DNA from: RGIG7111 sp036839975
Lineage (GTDB): Bacteria > Bacillota > Clostridia > Peptostreptococcales > Anaerovoracaceae
DNA: 5,314 bases
Assembly: GCA_036839975.1 (NCBI GenBank)
Contig: DAISVU010000038.1
Coordinates: 1 to 5,314 of the forward strand
Reading direction: 5' to 3'
The notes under the pieces are model-generated. The model was not told the origin of the DNA. It saw only the letters and a list, made by a program, of their open reading frames with translations, and did no database searches. The position numbers and the translations under genes are program-made. Shown here piece after piece: positions 1-5,314 of this stretch. Each line of letters starts with the position of its first letter. Positions within the stretch are counted from its first letter, which is position 1.

Positions 1-990
1 GATCGAAACGAGGCGATTATGAGTTTCAAGAAAGAAAAGTATTACCATGTCCGCCTTGCTTTAGGGGATGCGGAAGCTGTCAGCGAAAAGTTTTCAGATA
101 AGGAAACGGCAGAGAAAATCAGAACATCTTGCAAAGGAAAAAGTGCAATCTGCACCTCTCTTACGACTAAAAAGAAAGAAGCGCTGCCGCCGAAGCTCTT
201 TTACCTTACCGCACTTCAAAAGGAAGCGAACCGCATTTTCGGTTACACCGCAAAACAGACCCTTGACCTTGCACAGAGCCTTTATGAAAAGAATCTTCTG
301 ACCTATCCGAGAACGGACAGCAATTACCTGACGGACGATATGAAAGAAACAGCGGATAAGGTTATCAGCATGCTTCTTTCAATGTTTTCCTTTATGCAAA
401 GCATTGAATTTACACCGGAGATCACCGGGCTTCTTAACAGCAAAAAGGTATCGGATCACCATGCCGTTATTCCTACCATGGAGCTTGAAAAAACAGATAC
501 TTCCCTACTTCCCGAAACCATTACCTCTCCGCTTCTTACAGCCGAGTGGGAAAATGAGCTTTCAAGGATTGCAAAGGGAGAAGCGGATGCAGACGGCTTT
601 ATGGAAAAGATAGAAGCCATGACAAAAGAGCTTGTAGAAAATGCGGATGCCCAAAAAGCAAAACCGGAACTTTTTAAGCAGGAAAAAACTGTAATCGGCT
701 TATGCCCGCGCTGCCAAAGTCCCGTTTATGAGGGAAAGAAAAACTACTATTGCAGTAACAGGGATTGCAACTTTTCCATGTGGAAGAATGACTGCTTCTT
801 TGAGGATAGGAAAATCACCTTTACACCAAAGATAGCAAAAGCACTGCTCAAAGATAAAAAAGCAAAGGTAAAGGACATCTACTCTCATAAAACAGGCAAA
901 ACCTATGACGGAAATGTAGTTCTTTGCGATACCAAAGATAAGTATGTGAACTATCGTATTGAGATAGAGAGGAAGAAAAAAGAAGAATAG
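1..990 (+). CDS. topB: DNA topoisomerase III, ICE-type, 5'-truncated by window and apparently internally deleted
   Basis: Type IA topoisomerase that cuts and passes single DNA strands. ICE-borne copies are thought to resolve topology during conjugative transfer or element replication. The frame is open to base 1 and the first codons (DRNEAI before MSFKKEKYYHV) match internal family sequence, so ATG 19 is not the real start and the Toprim half lies upstream. Numbering from that Met: active-site motif LLTYPRTDS with catalytic Tyr96, SDHHAVIPT at 145-153, LTAEWENEL at 173-181, a C-terminal zinc finger with Cys229, Cys232, Cys245 and Cys250, then a topoisomerase C-terminal repeat (about 265-315) and a Lys/Glu tail. 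From memory of the family, the segment between HHAxIPT and LPETxTSP, which carries a GLGTPATRA-like motif, should be roughly 150-180 residues long. Here only about 12 residues separate them, so strand-passage function is doubtful. The identification is firm; activity is not. Confidence 0.93.
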   Translation, partial: DRNEAIMSFKKEKYYHVRLALGDAEAVSEKFSDKETAEKIRTSCKGKSAICTSLTTKKKEALPPKLFYLTALQKEANRIFGYTAKQTLDLAQSLYEKNLLTYPRTDSNYLTDDMKETADKVISMLLSMFSFMQSIEFTPEITGLLNSKKVSDHHAVIPTMELEKTDTSLLPETITSPLLTAEWENELSRIAKGEADADGFMEKIEAMTKELVENADAQKAKPELFKQEKTVIGLCPRCQSPVYEGKKNYYCSNRDCNFSMWKNDCFFEDRKITFTPKIAKALLKDKKAKVKDIYSHKTGKTYDGNVVLCDTKDKYVNYRIEIERKKKEE

Positions 991-998
991 CAAGCATA

Positions 999-1017
999 GG
1001 AAAGGGGTACCCTTTCC
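999..1017. repeat. 8-bp perfect inverted repeat after topB
   Basis: GGAAAGGG (999-1006) and CCCTTTCC (1010-1017) form a perfect 8-bp stem with a 3-nt loop, starting 9 bases after the topB stop. It has no T-run, so it is not a classic terminator by itself. It may stabilise the 3' end of the topB message or be a protein site. The repeat is directly seen; its function is inferred. Confidence 0.6.
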
Positions 1018-1020
1018 GTG

Positions 1021-1061
1021 AAAAATCTCCGTTTTCCGCACCTGCGGCGGCGGAGATTTTT
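1021..1061 (+). terminator. Probable Rho-independent terminator downstream of topB
   Basis: AAAAATCTCCG (1021-1031) is perfectly complementary to CGGAGATTTTT (1051-1061), giving an 11-bp stem ending in five T. The 19-nt interior holds a second stem, CCGCA (1036-1040) with TGCGG (1043-1047), so the hairpin is effectively longer. The A-tract/T-tract flanks make it possibly bidirectional. It lies 30 bases after topB and 59 bases before the next start, which suggests that topB and the downstream operon can be transcribed separately. The final T-run is short, so attenuation or readthrough is possible. Confidence 0.65.
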
Positions 1062-1100
1062 GCTTGCCGGGATAGTCCCAGACCCTTAGTTATTTGGAGA

Positions 1101-1107
1101 AAGGAGG
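1101..1107 (+). promoter_or_regulatory. Shine-Dalgarno site for the 1120 start
   Basis: AAGGAGG is nearly a perfect complement of the 16S rRNA 3' end. It sits 12 bases before ATG 1120, slightly longer than the usual 6-9 base gap. No other ATG, GTG or TTG in the same frame lies closer, so 1120 is the best start. No convincing -35/-10 promoter was seen in the 129-base gap. Confidence 0.65.
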
Positions 1108-1119
1108 CTTGCCGATTTA

Positions 1120-2193
1120 ATGCAAAAAATTACACTTGAAAACCGCCTGCTCATGATTGACACAAATACAGTTTCCTTTGATATGCAGGAAATTGAAAAC
1201 CGTCGTTTTATGTATTCGCCTGATTCCTGCGAGCTCATTATAGGAGAACAGTACAAAGGAAACGATCTTATTGCAAGCCACGCAGAAGAACACGGAAAAG
1301 CCGGTGCAAAAGCTCCCTTTGACAACTTCATTCGAGGCTGGATAGGTACAGGAAAAGGCTACAAGGACGGCGTAATACATTTTGCACCGCCTATCAATAC
1401 GCACAATATTGATCGCTTTAATCACGGATTTTCCACGCTGGAAATGTTCTCCGCAAACGGTGCAAACAGCCGGAGAATAATTCGCGGTTTTGGTGATCGG
1501 TGGGAGCAACCACCATCTGATTTAATTTCACAGGAAGGAGAAAAAGCCATGCCATATATGGAACAAACGGAAGAAATAAAAGAGGTTACGCCCATTGTCC
1601 TGACCTCTGAAAATCAAAAGGACAGGCTAAAGGAAATCACGGATCGTTTGGAGCAAGGGATTTTAGAAGTTTTTGAAAGCAAAAGGTACAAGGAGTATCT
1701 TCGCGTCATATCAAAGTTTCATCATTACAGCTTTAATAATACCATGCTGATTGCTCTGCAAAAGCCCGACGCTTCTCTGATTGCAGGCTTTAGTGCATGG
1801 AAAAACAGCCACGGAAGAACGGTCAAAAAAGGAGAAAAAGGAATCCGCATTATCGCTCCTGCACCCTTTAAGGTAAAGCAGGAAATGGAAAAGCTTGATC
1901 CGAAAACCAATATGCCTGTTATGGGAGCGGACGGAAAGGCAGTTACCGAAGAAAGGGAAATCACCATCCCGGCCTACAAGGTGGTATCTGTCTTTGATGT
2001 ATCGCAGACGGAAGGAAAAGAGGTTCCCTCTATCGGAGTAAATGAGCTGACCGGCGATGTGTCGCAGTATGAGGACTTCTTTAGGGCACTGAAAAGGCAT
2101 CCCCTGTTCCGATTGCCCTTGAGCATATCGAGGGAAGCGCCCACGGTTACTATCACCTTGCAGAAAAAAGAATTGCTATTGACGATAACATGA
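1120..2193 (+). CDS. Uncharacterised N-terminal module joined to ArdC-like ssDNA-binding domain, ending at a frameshift
   Basis: Residues 1-143 form a module I cannot assign to a named family. Notable stretches are FMYSPDSCELIIGEQYKG (30-47), SHAEEHGKAGAKAPFDNFIRGW (53-74) and GVIHFAPPI (84-92), and it ends near RGFGDRWEQP (122-131). Residues 144-326 match the N-terminal domain of ArdC-type antirestriction proteins from ICEs: the RLEQGILEVFESKRYKEYL helix (176-194), FHHYSFNNTMLIALQKPDA (200-218), AGFSAWK (222-228), KKGEKGIRIIAPAPFK (236-251) and IPAYKVVSVFDVSQTEGK (283-300). ArdC proteins bind single-stranded DNA and protect incoming DNA from restriction. Family sequence stops at ALKR (323-326); residues 327-357 are out-of-frame read-out up to TGA 2191-2193. 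The correct continuation is in another frame and runs into the next entry. Met144 (ATG 1549) has its own strong ribosome site and matches the usual start of such proteins, so two starts are possible. Confidence 0.8.
   Translation: MQKITLENRLLMIDTNTVSFDMQEIENRRFMYSPDSCELIIGEQYKGNDLIASHAEEHGKAGAKAPFDNFIRGWIGTGKGYKDGVIHFAPPINTHNIDRFNHGFSTLEMFSANGANSRRIIRGFGDRWEQPPSDLISQEGEKAMPYMEQTEEIKEVTPIVLTSENQKDRLKEITDRLEQGILEVFESKRYKEYLRVISKFHHYSFNNTMLIALQKPDASLIAGFSAWKNSHGRTVKKGEKGIRIIAPAPFKVKQEMEKLDPKTNMPVMGADGKAVTEEREITIPAYKVVSVFDVSQTEGKEVPSIGVNELTGDVSQYEDFFRALKRHPLFRLPLSISREAPTVTITLQKKELLLTIT
1533..1540 (+). promoter_or_regulatory. Internal Shine-Dalgarno site for an ArdC-like start at 1549
   Basis: GGAAGGAG lies 8 bases before ATG 1549, an ideal spacing. 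The downstream protein (MPYMEQTEEIKEVT...) begins as stand-alone ArdC-like ICE proteins do. The site is inside the open frame that began at 1120, so ribosomes could make both a long form and an ArdC-only form. It is also what would remain if two adjacent genes were fused by loss of a stop codon. Confidence 0.65.
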
Positions 2194-4616
2194 GCGAGCT
2201 GCAAACGCTAAAGACCGCTATTCACGAAATCGCCCATGCGAAGCTGTCTGACATCGACCTGAATGCACCGAAAGAAGAAAAAGAAAATCACCCGAACCAG
2301 CGTACCCGTGAGGTTGAGGCGGAAAGCGTTGCCTATACCGTATGCCGGCACTACGGACTTGATACATCCGACTATTCTTTCGGATATGTTGCAGGCTGGA
2401 GCAGCGGAAAGGAATTGTCCGAATTAAAAGGCTCTCTTGAAGCCATCCGCCTTGCCGCATCGGAGCTGATTGACAGCATAGACGGACATTTTAAGGAGCT
2501 TCAAAGGGAAAGAGAAAATGAGCTTTCAGAAAAAGAAATGAAATCGCCTTTACAGGAAGAAAAACAGGAAGCGGCTTACCTGCTTGAAAGTGGAAACTAT
2601 CTCTATATTCAGACCTACGAAACAGGCTATGACTATACTCTGTATCAGCCGGACTTTACAGACCTTGACGGCGGACAGCTTGATAATCTGGAAATCTCCA
2701 TCGAAAAAGCCCGTGATGAAATATTAAAAATGCACGAGCTTTCAGGTCAAGGATTAGAAGAAATCCTCATAGATGATTTTGAGAAAATGCAGGAAGAAGC
2801 TTCACAGGAAAAGGATGTAAGCGTGCAGGTAAAGTATTATCCCATCAATGAAGCTGCAGCAAAAAGGGCAAAGGAAATGAACAGCTTTTCGGACTATACG
2901 CCGGGTAGCGCAACCCTTGAATACAAAAGCCTTGTGGATCAGGCAGCGGAAATTGCTGAAAATCAGAAAAAGAGAGTTGATCCGTCCTTTCACGGTAAAA
3001 TCGACGCCCTGCTTGATACCTATTCAAGAAAGCTTGCCGCAAATATGAATAACGGATTTGCCATTGACGCCCGCGTTCCCTCTGTCCTGATTGCAGGAGG
3101 CTCTAATTTCCCTGTGCGAAAAAAGGAAAAGCAAAACGCTGCCCGTGATAAGAACTACAAAGAATGGAAAGACATTCAGGGACTTCTTGAAAAAATCAGA
3201 AGCACCGGAATGGGCGGAATCAGTGCAGACGATCCGGATGCTGTAAAGAAATTGAATGCAAAACTTGAGAAGCTGACAAAGGCACAGGAAACCATGAAGG
3301 CGGTCAATGCCTACTACCGAAAGCATAAAAACCTTGAGGGCTGCCAGGAGCTTGACGGTGAAGCAATCCAAAAGCTAAAGGCAAGAATGGAAATCAGAGG
3401 TATTCAGGATAAGCCCTATCCGACTTGGGCACTTTCCAATAACAATGCGGAAATCAGAAGAATTAAAGAACGTATTCAAAGTCTTTCCGTAAATAAGGAA
3501 GAGCTTTTCACGGGTTGGGAGTTTGCAGGAGGAAAAGCCGAAATCAATGTAAAGGATAACCGCCTGCAGCTTTTCTTTGATGATAAACCGGACGGCAAAA
3601 TCAGAGATGAATTAAAGTCAAACGGTTTTAAGTGGTCGCCAAAGGCTTTAGCGTGGCAAAGACAGCTTACTTCCAATGCGATCTATGCGGCGGATGCTAT
3701 CAGCAGCATAAAGCCCCTTACGGGAGAACGGGTAATAGAGCTTCAAAGAAATTTCAGAAAGAAAGACAGCATTAAAGCTGCCCCGGAATATATCTACAAG
3801 GTGCTGGAAGATCCTGCTGAAAAAGACAGCATGAAAAACTTTCGCCTTGAAGCATATATCGTAAAGGAAAACGGAAAGGCACAGTCCGAGCTTTTATATG
3901 CCGGAACAAAGGAACAATGCAAGAAGCTTTTAGATAAGGTTCATTCCGGAAAACTGACAAGAGAACAGATCAAAGAGCTTTACGCAAAGGCTGAAAATAC
4001 CGGACCTGAAAAAGACACCTTTCGGATTTATCAGCTAAAGCGAGGAGAAAACACAAGAGAGCTTCAATTTGAATCGTACGACCGCTTAAAAGAATCAGGA
4101 CAGACACTTAACCCAGATCATTATGTCAAGGTATATGAGGCGGAGCTTACAGCCGGACTTTCCCTTGAAGATATTTACACCCGCTTTAATATCGATCATC
4201 CAAAGGATTTTTACGGGCACAGCCTGTCCGTTTCCGATGTAGTTGTACTTCATAAGGACGGAAAGGACAGTGCTCACTATATTGACCGTTTCGGTTACAA
4301 GGAGGCACCGGAATTTCTGAAACCGAAAAATTACTTAAAGCACGTGGAGGATATAGTAGAGCAAAACGACAATAACTTTGACGGGATTATCAACAATACC
4401 CCGAATGCGCCTACCGTAAGTGAGCATGAGCAGAAAATAAAAGCAGGGGAATCCATTTCCCTTACCGAGCTTGCAAAGGCGGTTAAGGCAGAAAATCGCA
4501 GCACTGGAGAACCGGAGAAAAAACCGTCTATCAGAGCGCAGCTAAAGGAAGCACAGAAAAATACTGAACAGAAAAAACGTAACACGAAAACAAAAAATTA
4601 TGAATTGGATGTATGA
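1549..4616 (+). pseudogene. Reconstructed ArdC / metallopeptidase / YodL / DUF4316 gene interrupted by a frameshift near 2097
   Basis: The frame starting at 1549 and the frame containing 2190-4616 encode consecutive parts of one protein. In the second frame, bases 2097-2189 read ASPVPIALEHIEGS, then AHGYYHLAEKRIAIDDN, running into MSELQTLKTAIHEIAHAK. This is the expected link between the ssDNA-binding domain and the peptidase of ArdC-like proteins. One missing base in AAAAGGCATCC (2092-2102; for example GGG reduced to GG, or ACA to CA) explains the break. Both frames are open together only from 2046 to 2193, so the shift must be there. The repaired protein would be about 1022 residues from 1549, or about 1165 from 1120. 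The local codons AAA AGG do not fit an X XXY YYZ slippery site well, so mutation or sequence error is likelier than programmed frameshifting. Confidence 0.75.
2190..4616 (+). CDS. Metallopeptidase, polyvalent modules, YodL and DUF4316 protein (downstream part of frameshifted gene)
   Basis: Residue numbers are from ATG 2190. Gluzincin-type peptidase: HEIAH at 12-16 (two zinc ligands and catalytic Glu13), with REVEAESVAYTVC (40-52) as the likely third-ligand helix, followed by YGLDTSDYSFGYVAGW (55-70). A short module with YDYTLYQPDFTDLDGGQLDN (147-166) resembles large polyvalent-protein-associated domains. Residues 214-510 form a module opening KYYPINEAAAKRAKEMNSFSDY, with KLAANMNNGFAIDARVPSVL (281-300), SNNNAEIRRIK (416-426) and a compact LKSNGFKWSPKALAWQ segment (475-490). 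I recall this module as a separate ICE protein elsewhere, but its function is unknown. YodL domain: about 611-710 (FRIYQLK to IYTRFNIDHPKDFYGHSLSV to APEFL). DUF4316: about 711-795, with DGIINN and KKPSIRAQLKEAQK. No signal peptide or membrane segment is evident. ATG 2190 has no Shine-Dalgarno but overlaps the upstream stop as ATGA, so re-initiation could produce this part alone. In relatives this Met is internal. Confidence 0.82.
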   Translation: MSELQTLKTAIHEIAHAKLSDIDLNAPKEEKENHPNQRTREVEAESVAYTVCRHYGLDTSDYSFGYVAGWSSGKELSELKGSLEAIRLAASELIDSIDGHFKELQRERENELSEKEMKSPLQEEKQEAAYLLESGNYLYIQTYETGYDYTLYQPDFTDLDGGQLDNLEISIEKARDEILKMHELSGQGLEEILIDDFEKMQEEASQEKDVSVQVKYYPINEAAAKRAKEMNSFSDYTPGSATLEYKSLVDQAAEIAENQKKRVDPSFHGKIDALLDTYSRKLAANMNNGFAIDARVPSVLIAGGSNFPVRKKEKQNAARDKNYKEWKDIQGLLEKIRSTGMGGISADDPDAVKKLNAKLEKLTKAQETMKAVNAYYRKHKNLEGCQELDGEAIQKLKARMEIRGIQDKPYPTWALSNNNAEIRRIKERIQSLSVNKEELFTGWEFAGGKAEINVKDNRLQLFFDDKPDGKIRDELKSNGFKWSPKALAWQRQLTSNAIYAADAISSIKPLTGERVIELQRNFRKKDSIKAAPEYIYKVLEDPAEKDSMKNFRLEAYIVKENGKAQSELLYAGTKEQCKKLLDKVHSGKLTREQIKELYAKAENTGPEKDTFRIYQLKRGENTRELQFESYDRLKESGQTLNPDHYVKVYEAELTAGLSLEDIYTRFNIDHPKDFYGHSLSVSDVVVLHKDGKDSAHYIDRFGYKEAPEFLKPKNYLKHVEDIVEQNDNNFDGIINNTPNAPTVSEHEQKIKAGESISLTELAKAVKAENRSTGEPEKKPSIRAQLKEAQKNTEQKKRNTKTKNYELDV

Positions 4617-4825
4617 AAATGAATCCTTTTACAGTGGAAGAAATGAATTTACTTGCTATTTACAATGGAGAATCCAAAGAGGAAGTAACGGAAAAAATCG
4701 CATTTGCACTTTCCTTTATGGATAGTGATATGCGGGAACTTGCAAAGCGCACGGTCAAAAAGGTAAACTGCCTGTCCGATAAAGAATTTTCCACGCTTTC
4801 CATTGATCCCGCCGATGAAATATGA
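4613..4825 (+). CDS. Transposon-transfer assisting (TTRAP-like) small protein
   Basis: A 70-residue acidic protein resembling the putative transposon-transfer assisting family found in Tn1549/CTn-type elements: N-terminal FTVEEMNLLAIYN (residues 5-17), a central RELAKRTVKKVNCLSDKEFSTL (41-62) and the final DPADEI. The family's molecular role is not established; its name comes from its location in transfer regions. The first ATG (4613) overlaps the preceding TGA as ATGA, and a second in-frame ATG is at 4619. No clear Shine-Dalgarno is present, so translational coupling to the long gene is likely. Its TGA in turn overlaps the next gene's ATG. Length and both ends match expectation, so it appears intact. 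Confidence 0.82.
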   Translation: MKMNPFTVEEMNLLAIYNGESKEEVTEKIAFALSFMDSDMRELAKRTVKKVNCLSDKEFSTLSIDPADEI

Positions 4826-5187
4826 GGAAATCAAAACCGCTTTCACCGAAGCAGGTAAAGCGTGTCAATCGCCTTGTGAAAAAAGAATGCTGCAACTTTG
4901 ATAACGGAAACTGCATTTTACTTGATGATGGGGAAGCCTGCCTTTGTCCGCAGCTTATTTCCTGTTCGCTTCTTTGCAAATGGTTTTCAGATGCGGTGCT
5001 TCCTCTTGACAGAGAGCTTTTTGCAGAGCTTTACGCACCGGAGGAAAAACGCCGCTGCACCATATGCGGAGTGCCTTTTGCGTCAAAGTCCAACAATGAG
5101 AAATATTGCTCCGATTGCAGAAAGAAAATCACAGGAAAGCAAGCGGCAGAAAGAATGCGAAAAAAGAGAAGCCTTGTTACGAAATAG
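4822..5187 (+). CDS. Cysteine-rich VLP protein with zinc ribbon
   Basis: A 121-residue basic protein with 11 cysteines, matching the cysteine-rich VLP family of clostridial mobile elements. The N-terminal cluster is Cys23, Cys24, Cys31, Cys40, Cys42, Cys48 and Cys52, in KKECCNFDNGNCILL, EACLCPQL and CSLLCKWF. The namesake VLP tripeptide is at 59-61, in AVLPLDRELFAEL. A C-terminal zinc ribbon has Cys79-x2-Cys82 and Cys96-x2-Cys99 (CTICGVPF and KYCSDCRKK), followed by a Lys/Arg-rich tail (GKQAAERMRKKRS), suggesting nucleic-acid binding. The biochemical role is unknown. It sits just upstream of the relaxase/mobilization genes in related elements, so an accessory DNA-processing or regulatory role is plausible but inferred. 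ATG 4822 overlaps the previous stop by 4 bases (ATGA), with no separate Shine-Dalgarno. Confidence 0.87.
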   Translation: MRKSKPLSPKQVKRVNRLVKKECCNFDNGNCILLDDGEACLCPQLISCSLLCKWFSDAVLPLDRELFAELYAPEEKRRCTICGVPFASKSNNEKYCSDCRKKITGKQAAERMRKKRSLVTK

Positions 5188-5314
5188 AGGGCGTAAATGC
5201 CTTGCATATCCTTGCTTTTTAGAAGCGTTTCAGCTTGTGGCAAGGGGTTTATATCTATATCCTTGAAAATGAGGTTTAACTGCGTAACATAGGGGGCAAA
5301 AAAAAACGGACGCG
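5188..5314. other. Non-coding tail, possible origin-of-transfer region
   Basis: No plausible gene was found in these 127 bases up to the window end. They contain the nested inverted repeat, two GCGTAA copies (5191-5196 and 5282-5287), and a G5-C-A9 block (5292-5306) followed by CGGACGCG. In Tn1549-like elements the region between the VLP gene and the relaxase/MobC genes is where an origin of transfer would be expected. The sequence composition is compatible with that, but no nic site can be shown from the sequence alone. Confidence 0.3.
5210..5245. repeat. Nested inverted repeat downstream of the VLP gene
   Basis: CCTTGC (5210-5215) pairs with GCAAGG (5240-5245). Inside lies AAGC (5223-5226) pairing with GCTT (5233-5236). 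A second CCTTGC copy at 5200-5205 offers an alternative left arm. There is no T-run after the right arm, so a terminator reading on + is unlikely. It may be part of a transfer origin or an RNA structure in the leader of the next gene. The stems are short, so confidence is modest. Confidence 0.35.

Noticed and set aside
19..21. ATG 19 as the true start of topoisomerase III
   Set aside because: The frame is open to base 1 and the preceding codons match internal family sequence, so the start lies outside the window.
700..1041. 113-residue hydrophobic-looking open frame on the - strand
   Set aside because: It is antisense to the zinc finger and C-terminal repeat of topoisomerase III. Its Phe/Leu-rich sequence is the expected reverse complement of AAA/GAA-rich codons, not a membrane protein, and its start lies inside the terminator hairpin.
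1117..1509. 130-residue open frame on the - strand
   Set aside because: It lies antisense to the N-terminal module of the 1120 gene, has no recognisable domain, and its composition is the complement of A-rich coding sequence. No ribosome site supports it.
2089..2102. Programmed -1 ribosomal frameshift site
   Set aside because: The zero-frame codons CTG AAA AGG CAT give no X XXY YYZ heptamer with good re-pairing, and no strong downstream stem was noticed. A one-base change is simpler. Kept only as an alternative.
4898..5266. 122-residue + strand frame overlapping the VLP gene
   Set aside because: It is out of frame with the convincing cysteine-rich VLP protein, has no domain of its own and no ribosome site.
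1..5314. CRISPR array, tRNA, rRNA or insertion sequence
   Set aside because: No regularly spaced repeats, no cloverleaf-like sequence, no rRNA-like stretch and no transposase or terminal inverted repeats were seen on either strand.

Overview
The window is a 5.3 kb piece of the transfer/maintenance region of an integrative conjugative element (ICE) of the Tn1549 / CTn type carried by Bacillota, most likely a clostridial gut or oral anaerobe. This rests on the gene set and order (topoisomerase III, ArdC-like antirestriction protein, YodL/DUF4316 protein, transposon-transfer assisting protein, cysteine-rich VLP protein), strong AGGAGG-type ribosome binding sites, moderate G+C and A-rich codons (AAA, GAA). 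The exact host cannot be named from the sequence. All genes are on the + strand.

Layout: (1) 1-990, the 3' half of a DNA topoisomerase III gene, cut by the window edge. It keeps the active-site tyrosine motif and C-terminal zinc finger but seems to lack, in frame, the segment normally lying between the HHAxIPT motif and the LPETxTSP motif. (2) 991-1119, a short non-coding gap with two strong inverted repeats, one terminator-like, and a strong ribosome binding site. (3) 1120-4616, one long multi-domain gene split by a single -1 frame change near 2097. Its order is: an uncharacterised N-terminal module, an ArdC-like ssDNA-binding domain, a zincin metallopeptidase (HEIAH), several large polyvalent-protein-type modules, YodL and DUF4316. 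(4) 4613-4825, a transposon-transfer assisting (TTRAP-like) protein. (5) 4822-5187, a cysteine-rich VLP protein with a zinc ribbon. (6) 5188-5314, non-coding, with inverted repeats and a G5/A9 block that might belong to an origin of transfer; the relaxase gene would be expected downstream.

Genes 3 to 5 are joined by ATGA stop/start overlaps, so they look like one translationally coupled operon. In such elements these products are thought to accompany single-stranded DNA transfer: topoisomerase III for topology, ArdC-type proteins to protect incoming DNA from restriction, and small accessory proteins of unknown mechanism. Two independent lesions (the topoisomerase deletion and the ardC-type frameshift), plus an apparent read-through fusion at 1549, suggest an element that is decaying or being remodelled. 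Sequencing or assembly error cannot be excluded. No wholly new system is visible; the novelty lies in these rearrangements and the poorly understood multi-domain protein.
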